Below, piece by piece: positions 15,458-21,781 of a stretch of 29,119 nucleotides of DNA; positions within the stretch are counted from its first letter, which is position 1, and the number at the start of each line of letters is the position of its first letter. The notes under the pieces were generated by a model, which was not told the DNA's origin, did no database searches, and was given only the letters and a program-made list of their open reading frames with translations. The position numbers and the translations under genes were made by a program. Location: IMG/VR virus record IMGVR_UViG_3300009068_000139, positions 1 to 29,119 of that record; one strand, written 5' to 3'. This DNA comes from a virus.

Positions 15458-15486
15458 ATTATACCCTAAGTTGCAATAATTGTCAA
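15458..15486 (-). promoter_or_regulatory. Perfect-consensus sigma70 promoter, start predicted at the ATG
   Basis: On the minus strand TTGACA (15486-15481), a 17-base spacer and TATAAT (15463-15458) match the bacterial sigma70 consensus at 12 of 12 positions. The ATG at 15451 begins seven bases after the -10, where transcription should start, so the message would be leaderless or nearly so. Host RNA polymerase should use it without phage factors. Confidence 0.85.
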
Positions 15487-15512
15487 GCAATAACCCTACA
15501 GAATTGAGGGGA

Positions 15513-16754
15513 TTATTTCAGTCCGAAAGTACCAACTAGACTCTTATGTGGTCCAGAAGAACTTTTAATAGCGAAGGTAGCCACACGAACTGGTTTCTTG
15601 GTTATTGGATGTTTACCTTTAATAACAACTGTACTTCCTTGATGCTCTGTATAAAGATCTGTAGCGTTTGCCAAATGTTCATCGGCAATGCTATGAGATG
15701 ATTTAATAACTGGCTCAGAAGAACCATCAGCTTTAACTTTACTGTGAGCAACTGAATGCGGAATGTGAGTTGGAGCAGAAACATGCTGACGAATAATGTC
15801 ACGCAATTCTGAATCAGATTTGGTAGAAAGCCCTGCATGAAATTGTTTAGCAACTGCAGTCTTTGCATCTCTGGAAGAAGACTCTGCAGCATTGACACGA
15901 GCATTAGAAGTGTGTAGATATTCTGCTTGTTCTTTTGGCTTTAAACTATCATGACCATCGATAAATTTACCCAGATGTTCGTGCATAATTTTATTCTTCT
16001 TGCTTAGAGTTTTGCCTGTTGCAGCAATACCCTGTAGTTTGGCGTGTTCCATTCTTGCCTTATCAATACCCATCTTATCAATTTTGTACTGAATATTCTT
16101 TTGATCAGCAGAACCATTATATCCAAGTGATTCCATATGTTTATGGTGAGCATCAGTCAATGCTTTCAAACTACCCTTTTCAATACCAGCAGTCTTCTCC
16201 ATAGAGTCAAGACCTGGATTACGATAGTTTGGTTCATTGGATCCATACTTAGCTGATACACCATGGTATCCAACTGTCTTACCTTCTTTATTTTTAAGAG
16301 TGAGAATCAAGTCAGCGTTTGAATTTGGATCTGATACACCATTACCATTTGCATCTTTTACTGTCTTGAAATGGTCTCCAGGGCTGTTTGGTTTGTCTGC
16401 GTTAGATGTCCAATGAACATCACCAATATGAGCATGATCACCAATATGTCCTTGCTCTTGAAGATGTTTTTTAAATGCTTCAGCTGTATTTTTAGCATGT
16501 GCATCAATTTCATCGTATGCATCTTTACCAACCTTCTTCATTAAGCGATCGTGAACTTGCTGTGGAGTACCAGCATGCTCTTCGTTCTCTGATTCAGAAC
16601 GATGATGCAATGGAAGTTGTTTATCTGCATGAAGATGTTTTGCCAAAAGTAACTCGTGCAGTTTACCTTTATCATCAGACTCTAAGTCTTGTGACAATGC
16701 TCTTTCGAGTATTAGGTTATTTTCTTCTTTAAGAAATGATTTGAAATTTAACAT
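15513..16754 (-). CDS. Virion-cluster protein with possible PD-(D/E)XK nuclease fold
   Basis: The 413-residue product begins MLNFKSFLKEE, a capsid-targeting-like peptide. Residues 30-42 (GKLHELLLAKHL) provide a glutamate (E34) on a helix, and SNADLILTLKNKEGKTVGYHGVSAKYG (split here at 146-171) gives D148 and S167-x-K169 on consecutive strands. This E ... D ... (S/E)xK arrangement is what a PD-(D/E)XK nuclease core looks like, with serine replacing the usual glutamate. The rest is histidine- and lysine-rich helix. The GAGAGA ribosome-binding site overlaps the gap after the 303-residue gene. The nuclease reading is inference from spacing of residues. Structural role without catalysis is the alternative. 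Confidence 0.6.
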   Translation of the reverse strand: MLNFKSFLKEENNLILERALSQDLESDDKGKLHELLLAKHLHADKQLPLHHRSESENEEHAGTPQQVHDRLMKKVGKDAYDEIDAHAKNTAEAFKKHLQEQGHIGDHAHIGDVHWTSNADKPNSPGDHFKTVKDANGNGVSDPNSNADLILTLKNKEGKTVGYHGVSAKYGSNEPNYRNPGLDSMEKTAGIEKGSLKALTDAHHKHMESLGYNGSADQKNIQYKIDKMGIDKARMEHAKLQGIAATGKTLSKKNKIMHEHLGKFIDGHDSLKPKEQAEYLHTSNARVNAAESSSRDAKTAVAKQFHAGLSTKSDSELRDIIRQHVSAPTHIPHSVAHSKVKADGSSEPVIKSSHSIADEHLANATDLYTEHQGSTVVIKGKHPITKKPVRVATFAIKSSSGPHKSLVGTFGLK

Positions 16755-16759
16755 AGTTT

Positions 16760-17671
16760 TTATCTCTCGACTACAATTACATTTTTGTTAATGCGTTTTT
16801 TATAGGAAGCCAGTACTCTAATTCCTGGATACTCTTTAATACTTTTTCTCGTCTTGTCATTACGGATAAGAAAGAAAACATCTTTATCGCCATGAACATG
16901 TTCTAATTTAGTTATAATATTAGAAACAGTCACTGTCAGCGTATCATCCTCTTGGCTAAAAGAAGATGATGCAAATGTTTTAGTGATAACTGCACCACCT
17001 GGAATTAAATCTGAACCAAATACTACTGCTTTCTTTTCTTGCAGTTTAGCAGCAACTGCTATATTTGGTTCAATGGTATAATATGTGCTGTGCTTTACTA
17101 ATTTAGTCTTTTTGGCGACCACCGCTTTATCAATAATACCTTTGGCTTCTGCGCTAAAGTATGAGTCAGCAGACTCCCAAGTCTCTGCATCATCTTTCTT
17201 GATAGAAATAGAGTATCTAACACCAGCAGTATCCTCAAGAATAACATCTGCCTTTTTTCTACCAGCAGTATCAGTACCAACTGATACTGCTTTCTTACAA
17301 CCATTAACAACATATGTATTATTTGGCGATTTGAAAATTACATTAATTGGACCAGTCTTTGCTGTATCATTAATCCAATCAATTAAAAAATCTTCATTAC
17401 CAACACCAGCGGATGCTTTACCTTGTTTGCCTGCTGGCTTAGCAAGAATTTGAAATTGTTGAACCCTCACACGACCAACTGAAGATTCAGATGAAGGTGA
17501 TGGATCGTATTGTCCTCTTAGTTTGATTTGGATATCTTCAAGCGTGGAGACTCTGTTCTTGTCTGTAAGAACAGCCACTTTCTTATCACTCAGTTTTTTG
17601 ACATCTGTATAACCGACATCAGCCAATGCTGTGATTAGAGTTTCGATTGAATAATTCTGTGGTTCCGCCAT
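16760..17671 (-). CDS. Virion-cluster protein with possible PD-(D/E)XK nuclease fold (second)
   Basis: This 303-residue protein has GNEDFLIDWIND (91-102, E93), then KKADVILED (139-147, D142), then RYSISIKKDD (152-161, with S156-x-K158). As in the neighbouring 413-residue protein, the order helix-glutamate, strand-aspartate, strand-SxK matches a PD-(D/E)XK-like core. Unlike its neighbours it does not begin with a capsid-targeting-like peptide (MAEPQNYSIETLI), so it may act outside the capsid interior. The last 80 residues are beta-rich and basic. The hairpin at 17686-17706 and a shared 12-mer lie in its upstream gap. Function is not established; a structural protein of the neck or head is equally possible. 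Confidence 0.55.
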   Translation of the reverse strand: MAEPQNYSIETLITALADVGYTDVKKLSDKKVAVLTDKNRVSTLEDIQIKLRGQYDPSPSSESSVGRVRVQQFQILAKPAGKQGKASAGVGNEDFLIDWINDTAKTGPINVIFKSPNNTYVVNGCKKAVSVGTDTAGRKKADVILEDTAGVRYSISIKKDDAETWESADSYFSAEAKGIIDKAVVAKKTKLVKHSTYYTIEPNIAVAAKLQEKKAVVFGSDLIPGGAVITKTFASSSFSQEDDTLTVTVSNIITKLEHVHGDKDVFFLIRNDKTRKSIKEYPGIRVLASYKKRINKNVIVVER

Positions 17672-17685
17672 TCGATTCCATTAAC

Positions 17686-17706
17686 AATAGGTTTTTATAA
17701 CCTATT
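17686..17706. repeat. 8-bp perfect hairpin in the gap before the 303-residue gene
   Basis: AATAGGTT (17686-17693) and AACCTATT (17699-17706) are exact reverse complements around a five-base loop. The hairpin starts at the stop codon of the zincin gene and fills most of the 33-base gap. No U-tract follows on the minus strand, so it is not a standard terminator; it may protect or process the mRNA. The loop contains TATAAA-like sequence. Confidence 0.6.
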
Positions 17707-17714
17707 ATTTAGGA
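17703..17714 (-). promoter_or_regulatory. Shared 12-mer upstream of virion genes, possible late promoter (copy 2)
   Basis: TCCTAAATAATA on the minus strand, identical to 13643-13632. It spans the last codons and stop of the zincin gene (the end of RRPK and stop), so part of it is constrained by coding. It lies 31 bases before ATG 17671. Confidence 0.3.
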
Positions 17715-18433
17715 CGACGAGATGCTCGTATAGTTCGCTGATATTTACGATCCCACTTAGCAATCTGCTGCATCAACTTAGGAATTGCAGCGTTATTACG
17801 ATAGTCGTAATTGAATGCTTTGAGGATGTAGTTGAGTGTTGAAGAATCTTTAGAGTATTTTGCTCTATTGATTAGTTCTTCTGTGGAGATGGTTGGTTTG
17901 TAGATTTTGAAATCAAGTAACACACAGTGGGCATATGCCTGAATTTCATCGAACTCGGAGAGATATCTTCTCTCAATGTTCTTCTTTTCATGTTTTACTT
18001 TTTTGTAAGGAACGATGTAGTTTGACCACTCGTCTCCTCTTCGATCAAATTGCATGAAGTGGATTAGCTCGTGCATTTGAGTCTGGATTATACGATACTT
18101 AAACTTGTTCCAAGTATCTTGTGTGAATGGGAATCTATCGAAAGCAGTAGTGTATATTTGGATACAGCACTGTCGTTCATCTGGTCCATATTCACCACCA
18201 ACGGCAACATAGTTGTCGTACATTTTGGCTTTGGATTTTTGTGGGAGGAACTCAACTTTAGTTCTCCACTTTTTGAAGTAATTTGAAAGACCCTTACTAT
18301 CGTTGCAATAGTTGTCTAGGTCTTGCCAGACTTTTGAAGGTATAAATTTTGCTCTGAATGGACGCTCGTGAAAGTTGAGCAGATCCATCCAATCGTAATT
18401 AGCGTTTTCTAGGAATTCAAAATTGCATGGCAT
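17705..18433 (-). CDS. Zincin-like metallopeptidase domain protein (HExxH)
   Basis: The 242-residue protein carries HELIH at residues 121-125, in a helix (TQMHELIHFMQFD), and a downstream EFDEIQAYAH helix (160-169) whose E163 could be the third zinc ligand. This HExxH plus E layout is the gluzincin pattern. There is no signal peptide, so it would act in the cytoplasm or be packaged. It follows the P-loop kinase gene after a 21-base gap and begins within a 13-base direct repeat. The C-terminus is basic (RTIRASRRPK). Targets are unknown: prohead protein processing, attack on a host protein, or a peptide step in DNA modification are all conceivable. Confidence 0.7.
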   Translation of the reverse strand: MPCNFEFLENANYDWMDLLNFHERPFRAKFIPSKVWQDLDNYCNDSKGLSNYFKKWRTKVEFLPQKSKAKMYDNYVAVGGEYGPDERQCCIQIYTTAFDRFPFTQDTWNKFKYRIIQTQMHELIHFMQFDRRGDEWSNYIVPYKKVKHEKKNIERRYLSEFDEIQAYAHCVLLDFKIYKPTISTEELINRAKYSKDSSTLNYILKAFNYDYRNNAAIPKLMQQIAKWDRKYQRTIRASRRPK

Positions 18434-18461
18434 TTTACATCCCAGAAAGGCATTTTACATC
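18429..18461. repeat. 13-bp direct repeat at the kinase/zincin gene junction
   Basis: GGCATTTTACATC occurs at 18429-18441 and again at 18449-18461 with a 20-base period. One copy covers the kinase stop codon and the other the zincin start codon. It looks like a small tandem duplication that created or moved the intergenic junction. Confidence 0.75.
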
Positions 18462-19063
18462 TTGAAATTACCTTCCAAGAATGTGAGTACCTTTCCCTGC
18501 TCCTCTAAGTTAGTGTTACTAAACTCGGTAATATAAGGCATCAGTTCAAAGTTTGATAGTAGATTACTATATTTAGTTTCTCGCCCTCTTAGGAATTGTT
18601 CAGACTGGTCGGAACCACGATCTTTGTATCGTTGTTCTAGGACTTCCTTAGTGGTCTTCAAATAGACCACCTGAAGGTCGGTGTTCGGTAGTCCCATGGC
18701 GAACTCTAAGAAAGACTGATTGAAGACTCGATCTCCCTCAAATAGAATGTTACAGTTATGAGTCTGAATCCACTTTTGTAGTTCTGGCTGGACTGCCATT
18801 GATAGGCGATCTGTTCCAGCAAATGTTTCACCCTCTTGATACTTACCAAGAATATAAAGATCCATCTCTTCATTATACATGGCAGATACTAATTTGGCTG
18901 GCTCGACCTCGATCCATTTCTTATCTTCCATAAACTTACGGAATAGAGTGGTCTTACCAGTTCCAGGTTGTCCACCAACTGCAACCAACTTGCGAGTCTT
19001 CATAGGGTTAGTCACCTTTACAATATTAATAGTGTCATCGACACCGAATCTATCATTAAACAT
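18455..19063 (-). CDS. P-loop kinase, candidate 5-hydroxymethyluracil DNA kinase
   Basis: The 202-residue protein has a clear Walker A, GGQPGTGKTT (30-39), after a beta strand (RKLVAVG), and a strand NILFEGDRVF (about 104-113) that supplies the acidic residue. QVVYLKTTKEVLEQRYKDRG (about 133-152) matches the LID/arginine region of nucleotide or polynucleotide kinases. Its size fits a small phosphotransferase. It ends the coupled TET/JBP run and overlaps the orphan gene by eight bases. Known thymine-hypermodifying phages need a P-loop kinase that phosphorylates 5-hydroxymethyluracil in DNA, and this is the only kinase in the run, so I propose that role. A nucleotide kinase is the alternative. 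An internal Met21 could also be the start. Confidence 0.7.
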   Translation of the reverse strand: MFNDRFGVDDTINIVKVTNPMKTRKLVAVGGQPGTGKTTLFRKFMEDKKWIEVEPAKLVSAMYNEEMDLYILGKYQEGETFAGTDRLSMAVQPELQKWIQTHNCNILFEGDRVFNQSFLEFAMGLPNTDLQVVYLKTTKEVLEQRYKDRGSDQSEQFLRGRETKYSNLLSNFELMPYITEFSNTNLEEQGKVLTFLEGNFKM

Positions 19064-19448
19064 TTCGTGCTTCTTTAATTAAGTTCTTCAATTCATCTTC
19101 TGTGAACACCCATACTCTTCCGAGAAAGTGATGAGTGTCACTATCTACATTATGCTTCTTAGTGAATGTAGTTTTCTTAATTATATCTCTTGCAAGATTC
19201 TTAGACAAGTTTTCTTTAATCTCGTCTGCATAGGTTGGGACAGTTTCTTTTAGTTTGGCTAACTCGAACTCAGCTACCTTATGTTCAACTGTAATTTTAT
19301 TGAACGAATGCGTATCAAGAAAGTCTTCCATGTCAAATCCACATCCACCAAATGATAGACTGCTTGAAGAAACAGCAGCATTAGTTGATATGGTAACACT
19401 ACCAGTTGTTAAACCATCAGGTATACCTGTGCCAATTATCGTACTCAT
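19056..19448 (-). CDS. Orphan small protein inside the DNA-modification run
   Basis: This 130-residue protein is not recognised. The first 35 residues are Ser/Thr/Gly-rich (MSTIIGTGIPDGLTTGS ... SFGGCGFD) and probably flexible. The rest is charged helix (residues 50-95) ending in a hydrophobic strand and helix (HHFLGRVWVFTEDELKNLI). It overlaps the transferase-like gene by ATGA and the kinase gene by eight bases, so it is translated with both. No membrane segment or metal site is apparent. It could be a small partner of the modification enzymes, or a virion protein inserted in the run. Confidence 0.6.
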   Translation of the reverse strand: MSTIIGTGIPDGLTTGSVTISTNAAVSSSSLSFGGCGFDMEDFLDTHSFNKITVEHKVAEFELAKLKETVPTYADEIKENLSKNLARDIIKKTTFTKKHNVDSDTHHFLGRVWVFTEDELKNLIKEARNV

Positions 19449-20464
19449 GTAAACATCTCCAATCCATTTAATATAGGTTCTTCATCATTAAACATCCAAT
19501 CCAGATTCTCTAGTTTACCAGAGTTAAGGAATGAACTAAATTTATCTTTATTGATACCATGTCTATGGTCTAATCTCAAGTCAATAGTTTCTTCTCTTGA
19601 TTGCCATAGAACATTCCAATCAATACCATACCAACCATCTTTCTCACACTGCTGGATTTCTTCTGCTTGACGATCCAGATAGTATCCAAGATACCTGCCA
19701 TGACTTGTTCTGAATATCTTCTTGTAAGAACACAGGCAAGTTTCCATTGTGAAGTAATCTACTTGCGATTCCAACTCTGGGAATCTTTCTTTCGTCTCAA
19801 TGAGAATGTCCCTCGCTTGTGCTTCCAGATTTGAATAATCGACTCCAGTGAGTTTTCTATCCATATCGTTATCCCTCCCAAGGGCGAGAAGTAATCCATT
19901 ACGATGAGAGCGAGAGCCATCATAATCATCAAGCATGAGGCTAGTAGGATTGATACACACACCAGCAGTATGCTTAAGATGCTGCAGATAAAACCAAGTG
20001 GAATAACGACCAAACTTATGCAGCCCAGACTTAATGCCTGTCCAGAGATTATTAAAGTTCTCTTCCTCAGTGGATCCATAAAATTCTTCCAGTCTTTCTC
20101 GTTGTGTCTTATCGCCAATAAATTGCTGATAAGAAGCAAACATCACAGGGAGATGTCCTTTGTTCCACTTTGTATCAGTCTGATATCTTAATCGTTTATA
20201 GTTGACAGTGTTCCATTGAGTCATGCGATCGACAGTTGCCAACTCAAAGTCTGGAAACTCGTTCATGAGAATCCAAGCTGTTGGAAGATAGTATGTGTTA
20301 CCATACAACCAACACAACCATAACTTCTGTTCATCGTTATGTTCGTATCGTTTGTTGAGATAGTTCGTCGCCCATACTGCTGGATCGCAATCGTCATACT
20401 TTAATGACCAAACATACCAGCGAATGAACGCTTCTCTACGATTTTGTTCTAGTCTGTAATCCAT
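19445..20464 (-). CDS. Amino acid:DNA transferase-like protein (alpha-glutamyl/putrescinyl-thymine type)
   Basis: This 339-residue helical protein resembles the phage amino acid:DNA transferases, first predicted as alpha-glutamyl/putrescinyl-thymine pyrophosphorylases. These replace the activated phosphate on 5-hydroxymethyluracil in DNA with an amino acid or amine. The recognisable core is FGRYSTWFYLQHLKHTAG (about 150-167), then LMLDDYDGSRSHRNGLLLALG (split at about 176-196), plus a tryptophan-rich N-terminal helix pair (WLCWLYGNTYYLPTAW). It begins at a TAATG junction with the GNAT gene and overlaps the next gene by ATGA. Its C-terminus NGLEMFT resembles the clamp-binding-type tails discussed in the findings. 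Assignment is by recall of the family and by context, not by a defined catalytic residue. Confidence 0.6.
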   Translation of the reverse strand: MDYRLEQNRREAFIRWYVWSLKYDDCDPAVWATNYLNKRYEHNDEQKLWLCWLYGNTYYLPTAWILMNEFPDFELATVDRMTQWNTVNYKRLRYQTDTKWNKGHLPVMFASYQQFIGDKTQRERLEEFYGSTEEENFNNLWTGIKSGLHKFGRYSTWFYLQHLKHTAGVCINPTSLMLDDYDGSRSHRNGLLLALGRDNDMDRKLTGVDYSNLEAQARDILIETKERFPELESQVDYFTMETCLCSYKKIFRTSHGRYLGYYLDRQAEEIQQCEKDGWYGIDWNVLWQSREETIDLRLDHRHGINKDKFSSFLNSGKLENLDWMFNDEEPILNGLEMFT

Positions 20465-21105
20465 TATACTAAAAATTCTTCAAGTGATGGTTGTTCCATT
20501 AGTGCTTCTCTCAACCATGCCTTACCAACTGCATCAATTGCTGTTTGCGTTTTGGCTTTCTTCTTCTCACCCCACTTATAGGATTCTAATCCTTCAGCAC
20601 GGAATTGATCTCTGGCTTTGTATGGTGGCAATGCTTGAAGTGCATTCACAATGGCAAAGTCACGATAAGCAATCTGCTCTGCTCTTGTTGGAAACAATGG
20701 TTGATCTGAACGAAGTGAACCTGTTGGATCAACTGCCCACCAAATCAAACCATTCTTGTAGTGCCATGTAACTGAAGAAGGAGTGCAAGACATCTTTAGT
20801 CTAGTCATCTTTCTTTCCTTCACTGCATAATCAATCCAAGCATCCCAGCATTTTGAAGCGTAACCATTTCCTTCTTGTCCTTCAAGTGTAACAATCTCAT
20901 ACAGATTGCTATAACCATCACGATTGAATGTGGCAAAGATTAAACAAACAACATCACCACTCACTTCAAGAGCCATTGGTGGTGCTTTGTCATAGTTATG
21001 AAATCGATACCACAATGAATGTGCAGCCGATAAGAACTTGGTGTTCTTACCAGCTGGGCTATTTTTAATTAACTCTTCAACTCTCGTTGAATTAACAAAG
21101 TTCAT
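20464..21105 (-). CDS. GNAT-fold acyltransferase
   Basis: The 213-residue protein shows GNAT features: a beta strand with LYEIVTLEGQEGNGYASKCW (split at 69-87), in which G79-x-G81-x-A83 forms the acetyl-CoA pyrophosphate loop, then the strand LKMSCTPSSVTWHYKNGL (103-120), corresponding to the usual N-x-x-A-x-x-F-Y-x-x-x-G-F region. GNAT enzymes acylate amines. In a hypermodification pathway it could acylate or remodel the amine placed on the base. It overlaps the amidotransferase gene by 14 bases and joins the transferase-like gene at a TAATG. It ends PSLEEFLV, close to the polymerase tail SLEDFFG. Substrate unknown. Confidence 0.72.
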   Translation of the reverse strand: MNFVNSTRVEELIKNSPAGKNTKFLSAAHSLWYRFHNYDKAPPMALEVSGDVVCLIFATFNRDGYSNLYEIVTLEGQEGNGYASKCWDAWIDYAVKERKMTRLKMSCTPSSVTWHYKNGLIWWAVDPTGSLRSDQPLFPTRAEQIAYRDFAIVNALQALPPYKARDQFRAEGLESYKWGEKKKAKTQTAIDAVGKAWLREALMEQPSLEEFLV

Positions 21106-21781
21106 ATTGTAAGTCTACCTCATCCTCAATAACTTCTCGTTCGATAGTCATTGCAAGTTGGTCATCAAATGTAATGTAATGGTTCATCAAAGTATTAATC
21201 GGAAATCCTGGAACAAATGCTCGTTTTGGAACATCAGCAGTAGAAGTAATTATACACCCATTTGAGATAGATGTCAAATATAATGGTCGTTTACCATTGC
21301 GATAGAATCTAATTCGTTTATCAGTATACAACTCAATTACTGCAAGACTAGAAAGTTTCCAATGTTGCAATGGCGAGTAGTGTTCCAACGATCGAAGCAA
21401 TAACTCAGTATCGTTTTTGCCTTCGCAGGTATAACCATGGAGTAATTCCCAGTCTTCATAAAGTTCTTGAGTAATAACTCCATTATGAACCACAGAAACA
21501 TTCTCATTGGCAATTGGTTGGTTGAATTCTAAGTCACTGGTACTGTAACGACAGTGACCAATTAGATAAAGACTACCATCTTCATTAACATAACTGGGAA
21601 AGTTAAATGAGAACTCATCGGCAGGGACTGGTCGCTTGTCAGTGATAATCTTTCCATGTTTAACATAGGAGATTCCAGTAGCGTGCATGCCTCGAATCTT
21701 AGACTCAAGGAACACACGATGAAGCATTAAGAAATCCTCGGCAAGAGGTTCTTTAATAATTGCGCCAATGACTGAACACAT
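21092..21781 (-). CDS. Class II (Ntn) glutamine amidotransferase domain protein
   Basis: This 229-residue stand-alone glutaminase domain starts MCSVIG, exposing Cys2 as the N-terminal nucleophile after Met removal. Other Ntn-amidotransferase landmarks are RGMHATG (30-36), GHCRYST (75-81), HNG (99-101) and GKNDTE (121-126), the same order as in GlmS and PurF. No sugar-isomerase, phosphoribosyl or synthetase domain is attached, so ammonia must pass to another protein. It is coupled to the TET/JBP gene by a 1-base overlap (TAATG) and to the GNAT gene by 14 bases, so the acceptor is probably in this run. Supplying an amino group to the modified base is the natural inference. Confidence 0.88.
   Translation of the reverse strand: MCSVIGAIIKEPLAEDFLMLHRVFLESKIRGMHATGISYVKHGKIITDKRPVPADEFSFNFPSYVNEDGSLYLIGHCRYSTSDLEFNQPIANENVSVVHNGVITQELYEDWELLHGYTCEGKNDTELLLRSLEHYSPLQHWKLSSLAVIELYTDKRIRFYRNGKRPLYLTSISNGCIITSTADVPKRAFVPGFPINTLMNHYITFDDQLAMTIEREVIEDEVDLQYELC

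Noticed and set aside
13667-15490. Start of the ligase-like fusion at TTG 15490
   Set aside because: The first 13 codons consist of a perfect sigma70 promoter and have no family resemblance; the ATG at 15451 gives a start peptide like those of its neighbours.
17686-17706. Hairpin as a rho-independent terminator
   Set aside because: The stem is AT-rich and no U-run follows on the minus strand.
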